From the NCBI GenBank assembly GCA_900079685.1, contig LT599018.1:993272-1057271 (forward strand): 64,000 nucleotides of DNA, given 5' to 3'. The notes beneath the pieces are model-generated. The model saw only the letters and a program-made list of their open reading frames with translations. It ran no database searches and had not been told where the DNA came from. Numbering within the stretch: the stretch's first letter is position 1; every line of letters begins with the position of its first letter. This DNA is from an uncultured delta proteobacterium (lineage in GTDB: Bacteria > Desulfobacterota > Desulfovibrionia > Desulfovibrionales > Desulfovibrionaceae). The translations under genes and the position numbers were made by a program. Below are positions 50,996 through 60,426 of this stretch, piece after piece.

Positions 50996-53989
50996 TCAGG
51001 CGCTCCGCCGCAAATCGTTTTGCTCCGCCTTCAGATATTCCACCGCGTACCGTTCGGGAATGTCGGCCGCCTGGAAAAGCTCGTACAGGTACGGGTCAAT
51101 GTGGTTATTCTTCTTGAAAGATTCCATGATCTCCAGGGCTTCGCTAAGGGTCTTGGAATTCTTGTACGGCCGGTCACAGGCGGTGAGGGCCTCGAAGATG
51201 TCGGCGATGGCCATCATGCGCGCGCCCCAACTCATATCCTCACGTTGCAGCCGCCGGGGGTAGCCCCGGCCGTCCATGGTTTCGTGATGCGCGCCGGCGA
51301 TTTCCGGGACCCCACGCAGATGTTCCGGGAGCGGCAATTCCTCCAGCATTATGATGGTGCGGGTGATGTGGTCGTTGATTTTGTAGCGTTCCTCCGTTGT
51401 CAGCGTTCCCCGGCGTATGCTCAGATTATAGAGTTCCCCCCGGTTGTACAGCACGTCCGGGACGTCCAGCTTGAAGCCCCAGGAATTATCCGCGGGAAGC
51501 ATGTCCTTTTCGCCCCGGGGAATGATATGCTCGGGGTTATCCATGAGCAATGTTTCCCGAACCGGCGCATCCGGCACGGCCGCGTTGCCCATGCGCGTCA
51601 GCTCATCGCGGGAGACCCCCAGCCGCTTGTCCAGGGTCCGCACCCAGGCGCGTTTACCGATGACCGCCAGGCGGGCCTGGGCCGCGTCGTCCATATGCTC
51701 GCCGCCGAGGTTGCAGGCGGCCACGAAAGCGAAATCATCGTCCAGTTCCGCCAGGGCCCGGACCAGTTTCCGCTGCTCCTCCGCCGGGTCGGCGCCCTCC
51801 AGCCGGGCTTTGAGGCTGGCGTTTTCGGCGTCGCGCTTGAGCACTTCAAAGCGGGTGCGGATTTCGTGGATACGGTCGTAGAGGGTCTCCAGCTTGGTGG
51901 CCTTGTCCATGACGTATTCGGGCGTGGTGACTTTGCCGCAGTCGTGAAGCCACGCGGCCAGCCGGGCCTCTTCCCGGCTGGCGTCATCCAGGCGGAAATC
52001 CTTGAGCGGGCCGTCTTCGGTTTCGTGGGCCGCTTCCAGCAGCATCTGGAAAATAGCGGGCACCCGGGCGCAGTGCCCGCCGGTATAAGGCGATTTGGTA
52101 TCGATGGCCCCGGCCAGGATACGGATGAGCGCGTCCCGCAGATCTTGCTGGCTTTTGATCAGGGTCTGGGTTTCCAGCACCACGGCGGCGGCCGCCGCGA
52201 TGGTTTCCATGAAGGCGAGTTGCTCGGGGCTGAGGCCGGGATATGGCTCCTGCACGCGCTTCAGAAGGCTCAGGCCGCCTAAATTTTCGCCCATGTGGCC
52301 ACGCAGGGGCAGGCCGACCACGTCCATCCGCTCCACGCCGGGATACCCGGCAAAGCCCGCCGTGACCGCCGTCAGGGCGGACCGGGGATCGTCGCGGGTG
52401 ACGTGGTCCACTATGGCGCACCCCTCATTCAGGGCGCGGGCCATCGCATAGGTATTCTGGGGAATCTCGCTGTCAGGCGGGCAGACGGCCTTTTGTATTT
52501 CGCCGCCGTCCCAGCAGAACCAGCCCTTTTCAAGGGCGGTTTTCGATTCGCTCATTATCACCAGAACCCCGCCGTCGGCCTCGGTTATGTTCATGATTTC
52601 CCGCAGCACGCGACCGGGCAGGGCTTCGAAGTCGCGGTCGCCGCCGATCATGCCGATGATGGAGAGAATTTTCCGCTGGTTCTCCCGCATGAATTCCACG
52701 TTCCGCATCAGATCGTTGATTTCCGGCACCAGCGACAGCGGGGTTTTCTTCCCTCCATCGCGCATTTCCATCAGATTCCGCGTCCGCTCGGTCATGACCC
52801 GCAAAGGCGTGCTCACGTGCCTGGCCACCAGCCAGGCCACCGGCATGAGCAACAGCAACAGCACCCCCACGCCCAGCATGGCGTAGCGCAGAAACCGGCC
52901 GGCCGTGACGTGCATCTCGTCCCGGGGAATGGCCAGGACCATGAAGTCGCCTATCCGGTCCGGGTCGTCGTCCAGTTCCTCCAGCACCAGAAGCCAGTCC
53001 CGCCCCTCGGCCTGGATCCGCACCCCCGTGCTGTCGGCCCCGTCTGCCAGGCGCAGTTCGGTGGTACGCAACCCCTGCTGGAATTTTTCCATCCCCAGGC
53101 GGATTACCGGAGCCAGATCATCGAGGGAACGCAGGGCCAGACGACCGTCATTATGGGCAATAAGGCCCTGGGCCGCCGCAAGAATATGATAGTCGGGCTG
53201 AAACAGCACCAGGCGCGAACCCGGCGTCGGGCGCTCACCGGCCAGCAGCTCGGACAGCTGATCCAGGCGGATGCCCAGCGCGACCACGGCATGGCCGTCA
53301 AGGCTCTTCCGGGCCATAACCATGCTCACGGTCTCGCGGCTGTGAATGATCTGCGGATCGGTCTCAATTACCCCGTCAGCTTGCATGGCGGCCTGATACC
53401 AGAAGCGTTCACTATCAAGGTACTCCGGGCGTCTGGCATCCTCCCGCCTGGACAGCAGCCGCAACTGGGCATCATAAAAGGAATACTCGCTGACAGGGGA
53501 GGGACCGAACGGCCGGATATCCAGAACCAGCATGTCGCTCTCCGGCGGCCCGTCGAAAAAAAGGCGCTCCCGCTCGGTCTCCAGCAGCTTGGCCATGAAT
53601 ATGTGGCCGTTGTCATAGCTGATGACGATGGCCCCGAAGGTGTTGTTGGAGCGCAAAGCCTCCAGCACCAGGGGGAGCAGCCCGGCCCTTTCCTCCCTGG
53701 TGCGGGCCATCGCCAGTTGGCTTTTGGCGGCTGAGGCCAGAAAAATCTCGGCTGGCCGGCGTGTTTCGCTGACAATAACCCGTTTGATGTCGCGGCCGAT
53801 GATGTCGACCCGCCTTTCCACGGCGGCTTCCAGCATTTGGGTCATCATGACGTACCCCAGGCCGGCCAGAAGCGCGCCGGCGAGCAGCAGAAGAGCGCCG
53901 GCGAGCAGACCGAAATATCCATTCAGGCCCAAAAAAGAACTCAGAGCAAAACGGCGTTTGCCGCCGTTATTCACACGTCCAGCATCCAT
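50996..53989 (-). CDS. membrane sensor with HAMP, GAF and HD-GYP domains
   Basis: A 997-residue putative cyclic-di-GMP phosphodiesterase. Two transmembrane helices (about 25-50 and 365-385) flank a periplasmic Cache-like sensor. HAMP is at about 386-440, a GAF-like domain at about 450-610, and the HD-GYP domain at about 630-970 with HD in WLHDCGK (about 680) and the full HHETMDGRGYP signature (about 905). Some 130 residues are inserted between the HD helices and the GYP half. GAGGTG precedes the ATG at 53989; a TTG at 54001 is less likely. It may react to an extracellular ligand. Confidence 0.92.
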   Translation of the reverse strand: MDAGRVNNGGKRRFALSSFLGLNGYFGLLAGALLLLAGALLAGLGYVMMTQMLEAAVERRVDIIGRDIKRVIVSETRRPAEIFLASAAKSQLAMARTREERAGLLPLVLEALRSNNTFGAIVISYDNGHIFMAKLLETERERLFFDGPPESDMLVLDIRPFGPSPVSEYSFYDAQLRLLSRREDARRPEYLDSERFWYQAAMQADGVIETDPQIIHSRETVSMVMARKSLDGHAVVALGIRLDQLSELLAGERPTPGSRLVLFQPDYHILAAAQGLIAHNDGRLALRSLDDLAPVIRLGMEKFQQGLRTTELRLADGADSTGVRIQAEGRDWLLVLEELDDDPDRIGDFMVLAIPRDEMHVTAGRFLRYAMLGVGVLLLLLMPVAWLVARHVSTPLRVMTERTRNLMEMRDGGKKTPLSLVPEINDLMRNVEFMRENQRKILSIIGMIGGDRDFEALPGRVLREIMNITEADGGVLVIMSESKTALEKGWFCWDGGEIQKAVCPPDSEIPQNTYAMARALNEGCAIVDHVTRDDPRSALTAVTAGFAGYPGVERMDVVGLPLRGHMGENLGGLSLLKRVQEPYPGLSPEQLAFMETIAAAAAVVLETQTLIKSQQDLRDALIRILAGAIDTKSPYTGGHCARVPAIFQMLLEAAHETEDGPLKDFRLDDASREEARLAAWLHDCGKVTTPEYVMDKATKLETLYDRIHEIRTRFEVLKRDAENASLKARLEGADPAEEQRKLVRALAELDDDFAFVAACNLGGEHMDDAAQARLAVIGKRAWVRTLDKRLGVSRDELTRMGNAAVPDAPVRETLLMDNPEHIIPRGEKDMLPADNSWGFKLDVPDVLYNRGELYNLSIRRGTLTTEERYKINDHITRTIIMLEELPLPEHLRGVPEIAGAHHETMDGRGYPRRLQREDMSWGARMMAIADIFEALTACDRPYKNSKTLSEALEIMESFKKNNHIDPYLYELFQAADIPERYAVEYLKAEQNDLRRSA

Positions 53990-54421
53990 AATGCACCTCA
54001 AACCGCCCTCTGGCGTTAACGGAGAACGCCTGCTCGCTATATGGTTATTTTGTGAATGAACATATCATAGTTTTATAGATAATGATATCTATTGCTGATA
54101 ATATTTTCATACTCTCTCACATAAGTTTTGTTTTGGGGGATACACCAGAGCTGATTCGCTTTTTCCAAAAAGCTTTTCTGTTCAGACGGACGGTCCGGAT
54201 GGTGGTAAAAAATAGCAGCACTCTTTTTATCAACAGTATTTTCATGTTATGGAAATACATATCTTTGAAAACAGCCTTCCACGGAGGGAACGTATCCGAT
54301 GGGGCATGGCCGGAATAAAAGGCGAAATCTGCCGCGGCCGGGGATAAAAAAGCGCTTGTGGCGGCTCCGTCCAACCGGAATTCCGTTTGCCAAGGCAAGG
54401 CTTGCCCGCTATATTCCCGCT
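53990..54421. other. AT-rich intergenic region
   Basis: 432 bases between the divergent HD-GYP and lipoprotein genes, clearly more AT-rich than the surroundings from 54040 to 54290. It includes a Fur-like box and a short GCTTTTT/AAAAAGC hairpin (54158). Small open frames here lack ribosome sites and are not called. Confidence 0.55.
54076..54102. promoter_or_regulatory. candidate Fur-type box
   Basis: GATAAT (54078), GATATC (54084) and, seven bases on, GATAAT (54097) approximate the three-hexamer Fur consensus. It partly overlaps a perfect 16-bp palindrome TAGATA-N4-TATCTA (54076-54091). It could control the HD-GYP gene or the lipoprotein gene. Confidence 0.35.
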
Positions 54422-55159
54422 ATGTCGCACCATCCATTCGCCCTTTTTTTCCGCCTGACGCTCCTGGCCGCGCTTGCCGCCCTTCTCGGCGGCTGCCTCG
54501 GCGGCGGCTCCGCCGACCCGTACAGCAAACGCTACACGGCCGAGGACATCAACCCCAATCCGGCCATTCTCAACAGCGCCATCATCAAGGGCACGAACCT
54601 CTCGAACCTGCGGCTGCAGAACGTGGTGGTCAAGGATGCCACGTTCCTCAACACCACCTCGCAGGGCGCGGTTTTCAAAAACGTCGTTTTTGACAACTGC
54701 CGCTTCATCAACGCCAAATTCGACCGCGCGGTCATGGAAAACGTGCTGTTCCAGGGCGGCATCCTGACCTGCGAGGACGACCCGAACAATATCAAACGCC
54801 GCACGCAGTTCACGAACTCGCGGTTCGTCAACACGATACTTGACGGCACCTACCTGGAAAACGCCGTCTTCAACGGGGCGGACTGTTCCATCGCCTTGCG
54901 GAACTGCCTCCAGGTCCGGGCCGCCGAACCCATCGTCACGGGAACCGACATCCACCTGACGCTTGAGCGCTCCTATTTTCGGGACATGACGATCGCCGAG
55001 GTCAGGGGCAAGTCAACCCTGACGGCGGCGAACTGCCGGTTTGAATACGTGCGCTTCGGCGGCAGCACCTTCGTCAAAACCGTGTTCGCCAAGAACATTG
55101 TTTTGGGCCCCTCGCCGTACGAGCAGGAAAAACGCTCTTCCCGTTCGCGCGGGCGATAG
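54422..55159 (+). CDS. lipoprotein with pentapeptide-like repeats
   Basis: A 245-residue lipoprotein: signal peptide with lipobox LGGC, lipidated at C25. After a short linker, the mature part carries consecutive strands of the type NLSNLRLQNVVVKDATFLNTTSQGAVFKNVVFDNCRF, which look like a right-handed pentapeptide-repeat beta-helix (about 55-225). Pentapeptide proteins often serve as rigid scaffolds or DNA mimics; a surface lipoprotein form would be structural. Ribosome site weak. Function unknown. Confidence 0.78.
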   Translation: MSHHPFALFFRLTLLAALAALLGGCLGGGSADPYSKRYTAEDINPNPAILNSAIIKGTNLSNLRLQNVVVKDATFLNTTSQGAVFKNVVFDNCRFINAKFDRAVMENVLFQGGILTCEDDPNNIKRRTQFTNSRFVNTILDGTYLENAVFNGADCSIALRNCLQVRAAEPIVTGTDIHLTLERSYFRDMTIAEVRGKSTLTAANCRFEYVRFGGSTFVKTVFAKNIVLGPSPYEQEKRSSRSRGR

Positions 55160-55300
55160 GGTCCCTACCGTCCCAAGGCTTGCCGCGCCGCCGCCGCGCC
55201 CCATCCGACTACACGGCGCCCGCCCCTTTCTTCTCTTCCCCTTGGCCGCAAGTTTTGGTAGTCTCTCGCGAATTCATACGAATAAACGGGACTTGCCACT

Positions 55301-55804
55301 ATGTTGGAAATAAATCTTCTGGATATCGCCGCCGGCGTCATTCTGCTTTTCTTTCTGATCCGGGGCCTTATGCGCGGCCTGGCCCGGGAGGTCGGCAGCA
55401 TCGTCGGCATTATCGGCGGTTTTGCCCTGGCCCGGCATTTTCAGCCCAAACTCCAGCCCACCATGGAATCGCTGTTTTCCAGCGGCAGTGTGGCGGGAGT
55501 CGTTTCCTTCGTCCTGATTTTCGTCGTGACGCTGATCGTGGTGTCAATGCTGGTCTTCGCGCTCCGCAAGTTCATGAGCATCACGCTGACCCTCTGGATC
55601 GACCACTTTCTCGGCGCCCTCGGCGGCCTTGCCAAAGGGCTGCTTCTGCTGACCCTGATTTTTTACCTGATCCGGGGGTTCTTCCCCGACCTCACGCTGG
55701 TCCAAAACGCCCAGGCCGCACCGTTTTTTGAGTCGCTGGCGGATTATCTGCGCGCCTTTTTGCCCGACGCGTTCACCTCTTACAAACTCCCGACCCGGTT
55801 ATGA
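55301..55804 (+). CDS. cvpA: CvpA-family membrane protein
   Basis: A 167-residue inner-membrane protein with four hydrophobic segments of the CvpA/colicin V production family (NLLDIAAGVILLFFLIRGLMRGLAREVGSI at the start). These proteins are linked to envelope stress and bile or deoxycholate tolerance in other bacteria. GGGA lies before the ATG. The stop overlaps the mazG start in ATGA, so they are coupled. Confidence 0.88.
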   Translation: MLEINLLDIAAGVILLFFLIRGLMRGLAREVGSIVGIIGGFALARHFQPKLQPTMESLFSSGSVAGVVSFVLIFVVTLIVVSMLVFALRKFMSITLTLWIDHFLGALGGLAKGLLLLTLIFYLIRGFFPDLTLVQNAQAAPFFESLADYLRAFLPDAFTSYKLPTRL

Positions 55805-56601
55805 GCGATACACCTTCTTCCCTGGCCCGGCTTCAGGACGTGGTGGCGACGCTCATCGGCCCGGACGGCTGCCCCTGGGACAAAGAGCAGACCCCGCAGA
55901 CCCTTTGCGACTATCTGGCCGAAGAAACCTTCGAACTGACAGACGCCGTGCGCCGCAACCATGCGAGCGACATCCGCGAGGAAATGGGAGACGTTCTCTT
56001 TCTCCTCCTGTTCATCGCGAAACTCTCCGAGCGGGAGTTCTCCCTTGCCGAGGTGCTGGACGAGGCCGCGGCGAAAATGATCCGCCGCCACCCGCACGTG
56101 TTCTCGGACTCTGCTTGCGCCGACCGCGAGGCGCTTTTGCGGACGTGGGAAACGATAAAAAAGGCGGAGAAAGCGGAAAAGGCGGAGCAGCGTTCCGGCG
56201 TATTCGCCTCGCTTCCCGATGCGCTCCCGCCGCTTCTGAAGGCTTACCGGATCAACGCCAAAGCGGCCCGTGCAAACTTCACCTGGGACACGGACGAAGA
56301 CGTGGAAACCCAGGTGGAAGCGGAATGGCTGGAATGGCTGGACGCCGCGGCGACCGGCGACCCGGACGCCATGGAACACGAGTTCGGCGACCTGCTCTTC
56401 ACCCTGGTGGAGATGGGCAGGCGCAAAGGGCTTAAAGCCAACGCGGCCTTGCACAAAACAACGTTGCGGTTTCTCGCCCGGTTCAGGTATATGGAAGAAA
56501 AGGCGGCCGAATCCGGCCGGGATTTCGCCGCCCTCGACATGGAAGAAAAAAACCGCCTGTGGGATGAAGCCAAGGATCTGGAAAAGGGAAACACGGCCTG
56601 A
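55801..56601 (+). CDS. mazG: nucleoside triphosphate pyrophosphohydrolase MazG
   Basis: A 266-residue MazG with two tandem modules. Module one has CPWDKEQTPQTLCDYLAEETFEL and EEMGDVLFLLLFIAKL with the acidic metal-binding helices. Module two is in EHEFGDLLFTLVEMGRRKG and is probably the active one, as in E. coli. The linker holds an unusual run of KAEKAEKAE. It hydrolyses (d)NTPs to monophosphates, tuning alarmone levels and nucleotide pools. Confidence 0.93.
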   Translation: MSDTPSSLARLQDVVATLIGPDGCPWDKEQTPQTLCDYLAEETFELTDAVRRNHASDIREEMGDVLFLLLFIAKLSEREFSLAEVLDEAAAKMIRRHPHVFSDSACADREALLRTWETIKKAEKAEKAEQRSGVFASLPDALPPLLKAYRINAKAARANFTWDTDEDVETQVEAEWLEWLDAAATGDPDAMEHEFGDLLFTLVEMGRRKGLKANAALHKTTLRFLARFRYMEEKAAESGRDFAALDMEEKNRLWDEAKDLEKGNTA

Positions 56602-56627
56602 GGGCCGGCGTTTTTGCAAGGACTACT

Positions 56628-57905
56628 GTGGATAACGATCTCGCCCCTCCCGCCGGAGAAACCACCGGCGCGACCGACATCGCCGCGGACGTGGAAGCCG
56701 CGTCCCCCGTCGATGGCTGCCCGGTCCCGCCCGTGGACTCGGAAAAGGTCGCCATCGCCAATGCGGCGTCGGCGGCCATCCAGGCGACCTCGTCCGTCGC
56801 CAAGGAAGCGTTGCGCTTTTCCTCGCGCAACCTGCTTACCTGGTTCATCCTCGGCCTTCTGGCCGTCGGGCTGTATTTCGCCTATATCCTCCTGCGGCCC
56901 TTTGCCAACACCCTGGTGCTCGCCGTGGTGTTCGCCGCGCTGTTCGCCCCGGTCTACACATTTTTCAGGAACGCGTTCAAACAGCGGGAGAGCCTCGCCG
57001 CCATGGTGGTGCTGCTCTTCGTGGTGGTGGTGGTCATCGTGCCCCTGGTGCTGCTCGTCACCGGCCTCATTCCCCAGATGCGCCACAGCGTGACGTCCGT
57101 CACCGCCTGGCTGGCCGAAGGCAACCTTGACGATATTTTCACGCGGTACCTGAACCCCTTCTTTGACTGGCTCCATGAGGAAGCGCCTTTCCTCGACGTC
57201 ACGGCGGAAAGCGCCAAGGCGGACATCCTGGAAGCGGCCCGGCACGCCGGCCAGGCGGTTCTGGGGCTTTCCGCCAACTTTGTCGGGCAGACCCTGACCT
57301 TTATTTTGCACTTCCTCCTGTTCCTGGTCGCGCTGTTCTTCTTCCTCAAGGACGGGGCGGTCATGATCGCGCGCATCAAGTACCTGACCCCGCTGCGCGA
57401 GGAGCAGCAGGAGCGCATCCTCCATACCTTGAGCCGCGTTTCCCGGTCCGTGCTGGCCGGCGGCTTCCTCGTCGCGGCGCTCCAGGGCACGGCGGGCGGC
57501 GTGGGGCTGGCCATTGTGGGCATACCGCCGCTCTTCTGGGGCACGGTCATGGCTCTTTCCGCCTTTGTGCCGGTGGTGGGCACCGGCCTTGTCTGGGTGC
57601 CGGCCGTCGGTTTTCTCCTGTTCACCGACCAATGGAAAAGCGCCATTTTTCTCACCCTCTGGTGCGGCCTCTTTGTCACCTCCATTGACACGTTCCTCCG
57701 CCCGTACTTGATGCGCGACGCCTCCGGCGTGCCCATCCTGTTCCTCTTCCTCGCCATCCTGGGCGGCATCCAGGCTTTCGGGGTATTCGGGCTGCTGTAC
57801 GGGCCGATCATTCTGACCTTCGCCGTGGTCATGCTGAAAATTTACGCCGACGAATACCAGGAACAGCTCAAAAGCAAGAGCGCCTGGGCGCGGCAAAGCG
57901 AATAG
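56628..57905 (+). CDS. AI-2E family (PerM-like) transporter
   Basis: A 425-residue polytopic membrane protein. An N-terminal soluble tail of about 60 residues precedes seven or eight hydrophobic segments. The family signatures ILHFLLFLVALFFFLKDG and LVWVPAVGFLLFTDQW are visible, and GGIQAFGVFGLLYGPIIL lies near the end. GTG is the likely start, with AAGGA upstream. Family members export signals or ions; the name derives from TqsA. Function here unproven. Confidence 0.9.
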   Translation: MDNDLAPPAGETTGATDIAADVEAASPVDGCPVPPVDSEKVAIANAASAAIQATSSVAKEALRFSSRNLLTWFILGLLAVGLYFAYILLRPFANTLVLAVVFAALFAPVYTFFRNAFKQRESLAAMVVLLFVVVVVIVPLVLLVTGLIPQMRHSVTSVTAWLAEGNLDDIFTRYLNPFFDWLHEEAPFLDVTAESAKADILEAARHAGQAVLGLSANFVGQTLTFILHFLLFLVALFFFLKDGAVMIARIKYLTPLREEQQERILHTLSRVSRSVLAGGFLVAALQGTAGGVGLAIVGIPPLFWGTVMALSAFVPVVGTGLVWVPAVGFLLFTDQWKSAIFLTLWCGLFVTSIDTFLRPYLMRDASGVPILFLFLAILGGIQAFGVFGLLYGPIILTFAVVMLKIYADEYQEQLKSKSAWARQSE

Positions 57906-57923
57906 ACTGGAACCGGTTTGACC

Positions 57924-58331
57924 ATGCGCAAAAACACCCGCATATACATCGCCGCCTTGGCGCTCTTTGCCGCCGGGCTGGGGTTTCTTATCTACACGGG
58001 CCTCTCCGAAGGCTCCACCTACCACCTGGACGTTGCCGAAGCCCTTTCCATGCCGGAAAAGGATCTGCGGAACGTGCGCATTTTCGGCATCCTCAGCCCG
58101 GACAAGCTCGACCGGGCCGCGGATTCCTTAGGCGCGCGCTTCCTCCTGCAGGACCAGCACACCCCCGGAACGGTCATGGCGGTTGTCTACAAAGGGGCCG
58201 TGCCCGACAACTTCAAACCCGGAACCGAACTGTACGCCGAAGGCAGTTATGTGGCGTCCGCCGGGGTTTTCCAGGCCGGAGGGCTGACGACCACCTGCCC
58301 TTCCAAGTACAAGAAAGAAAACAGACGCTGA
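57924..58331 (+). CDS. ccmE: cytochrome c maturation protein CcmE, CxxxY type
   Basis: A 135-residue periplasmic heme chaperone: one N-terminal anchor helix (about 8-26), then an OB-fold. The classical heme-binding His of the HDENY motif is replaced by C125 in CPSKY (C-x3-Y), the variant known from Desulfovibrio and some archaea. It passes heme from CcmABCD to CcmF. It heads the ccm genes. The ATG at 57924 is chosen over a TTG at 57918; the ribosome site is modest. Confidence 0.92.
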   Translation: MRKNTRIYIAALALFAAGLGFLIYTGLSEGSTYHLDVAEALSMPEKDLRNVRIFGILSPDKLDRAADSLGARFLLQDQHTPGTVMAVVYKGAVPDNFKPGTELYAEGSYVASAGVFQAGGLTTTCPSKYKKENRR

Positions 58332-58422
58332 CCCAAGCGTTTTTCCGGGAACCCGGCGGGCCATTTCCGGCTTGCTTCTCACCGCCGGCAGCGTTTCAAA
58401 TGTAAATTTTTAAGGACATTCC

Positions 58423-60426
58423 ATGCCCCTCGTCGGTTTCTTGCTGCTGCTCTCCTGTTTCCTGCTTTCCCTGGCCGCCGCCGCACTGGCCGTGCCGCGT
58501 CTTACGCGCGGGCAGGCGGCGTTCACGCCGCCGCGCCTGATGGAGGCGGCGAGCCTGCTCATCTTCGCGCTCCTGACCACGGCCTGTTTTATCCTGACGG
58601 CAGCCCTGGCCTCCTCCAACTTCTCGTTCCTGTACGCGGTCATGAACTCCGACCGCGCCCTGCACCTTTTTTACCGTCTGACGGCCCTGTGGGGCGGCCA
58701 GGAAGGCGCGCTCCTGTTCTGGGCCTGGTGCGCCGCGCTTTTTACCGTGGCCTTCCAGCGTACCAAAAGCTACCGTCTTCTCCCGGCGGAGACCCAGCGC
58801 TGGTTCTGGGCCGTCTACTGCACCATCATGGGTTTTTTCTGCCTGTTGCTGACGGCCTGGAACAACCCGTTCCTCGCGTCCATGCCGGTCCCGGCGGACG
58901 GGTACGGGCTCAACCCCCTGCTGCAGAACCCCGGCATGATCTTCCATCCGCCGCTGCTCTTCCTGGGGTACGGCGCGTTTACCGTGCCGTGCTGTCTCGC
59001 CTTGGCGGCCTTGCTCTCCCTGCGGGAAAACACCAAAAAAAAGCATGCGGAAAAACCCCTGGCCTGGGCGGCGCTGACCCGCCCGTTCATTCTGCTGGCC
59101 TGGCTGTTCCTGGGAGCGGGCATTATCCTGGGCGGCTGGTGGTCGTACATGGAACTCGGCTGGGGCGGGTACTGGGCCTGGGACCCGGTCGAAAACTCCT
59201 CCCTCGTGCCCTGGCTCCTGGCGACTGCTTACCTGCACACGGCCCTGGTGGAGAACGCCAGGGGTAAGCTTTACAGGACCAACGCCTTTTTGATGGCCAT
59301 GGTGACGGTCAGCGCGTTTTTCTCCACCTACCTCGTGCGCGGCGGCATTGTCCGCTCCGTGCATGCCTTCGGCCAGAGCGACGTGGGCGTGCCGCTCCTC
59401 GCCTTTACCGTTCTCTTTTTCCTGTTTTCTCTTTTCGCGGCCTACGGCGCCCCCCAGAAAAGCGAGGCGCTGGAAAGCCCGCTGACGCGCGAAGGCCTGC
59501 TCACCTGCACGGCCTGGATTTTCCTCGGCATGGCGCTCATCATCACGGTCGGGACACTCTGGCCGGTCTTCAGCCGGATCTGGTCCGAAAAGCCCGTGGG
59601 GCTTTCCGTGGGGTTCTACAACACCACCTGCCTGCCTCTCTTCACGCTGCTGATTCTCCTGCTCGCCGTGTGCCCCTGGGTCGGCTGGAACGGAAAGATC
59701 CGCCACAAGGCCCTCTTCGCCTTTACCGGCCTTATCGCCTGCGCCACCTGCGCGTCCCTGCTCGTGGCCGGGTTTTCCAAGCCTCTGGCGCTCGTCGCGT
59801 CGGCGGCGGCCATGGCCGTGATGGCGGGCGCGTGCCTGCACGTCTCCGCCCAGCCCGGCATTTGGCGGTTCAAGCCCATGCTCGCGGCGCACGGCACACA
59901 CTTCGGCCTTGCCCTGATCGTCCTGGGCATCGCCTTTTCCGGGCCGTACAAAATGCAGCGGGATTTTGTCCTCAAGCCGGGGCAGAACGCCGCGTTCGGC
60001 GACTACACGCTGCATCTCGTGACGGTCGGCGGCGGGGACTCCCACTCCCTTGAGGCTGGGAACGCACCGCATCCGGACCATGCGACGGCCCCGCCCAAGT
60101 TCATCTATTCCGAAGCCGTGGTCGCGGTTAGCCGCAACGGGGAGTCCGTCGGGACCCTCAAACCGCAGCTCCGGCGCTATGCCAGCCACCCGGACTCGAC
60201 CTTTTCCGAGGTGGACACCATCTTCGGCTGGGGGAACGAGCTCTATTGCAGCATGCTTGGCGTTGACGAAAAAGGGACGGCCACGGTGCAGGTCAGCGTG
60301 AACCCCCTTGTGAACTGGATCTGGATCGGCGGCATTCTGCTCTGCGTCCTGCCGCTCTTCGGGCTGGGCCGGCGCGGGAGCATACCCGGCGAGACGCCCG
60401 ATACAACCACGGACGCGACCGCCTGA
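58423..60426 (+). CDS. ccmF: cytochrome c heme lyase subunit CcmF
   Basis: A 667-residue polytopic membrane protein that ligates heme to apocytochrome c. The tryptophan-rich WWD motif is GGYWAWDPVENSSLVPWL (about 250). Conserved histidines occur in GMIFHPPLLFLGYG and AYLHTAL. AAGGA precedes the ATG. Its stop overlaps the ccmA start (TGATG). Length is at the typical CcmF size. Confidence 0.96.
   Translation: MPLVGFLLLLSCFLLSLAAAALAVPRLTRGQAAFTPPRLMEAASLLIFALLTTACFILTAALASSNFSFLYAVMNSDRALHLFYRLTALWGGQEGALLFWAWCAALFTVAFQRTKSYRLLPAETQRWFWAVYCTIMGFFCLLLTAWNNPFLASMPVPADGYGLNPLLQNPGMIFHPPLLFLGYGAFTVPCCLALAALLSLRENTKKKHAEKPLAWAALTRPFILLAWLFLGAGIILGGWWSYMELGWGGYWAWDPVENSSLVPWLLATAYLHTALVENARGKLYRTNAFLMAMVTVSAFFSTYLVRGGIVRSVHAFGQSDVGVPLLAFTVLFFLFSLFAAYGAPQKSEALESPLTREGLLTCTAWIFLGMALIITVGTLWPVFSRIWSEKPVGLSVGFYNTTCLPLFTLLILLLAVCPWVGWNGKIRHKALFAFTGLIACATCASLLVAGFSKPLALVASAAAMAVMAGACLHVSAQPGIWRFKPMLAAHGTHFGLALIVLGIAFSGPYKMQRDFVLKPGQNAAFGDYTLHLVTVGGGDSHSLEAGNAPHPDHATAPPKFIYSEAVVAVSRNGESVGTLKPQLRRYASHPDSTFSEVDTIFGWGNELYCSMLGVDEKGTATVQVSVNPLVNWIWIGGILLCVLPLFGLGRRGSIPGETPDTTTDATA

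Noticed and set aside
54082-54318. A 78-codon plus-strand frame before the lipoprotein gene
   Set aside because: No ribosome site, AT-rich promoter-like DNA, and no recognisable sequence.
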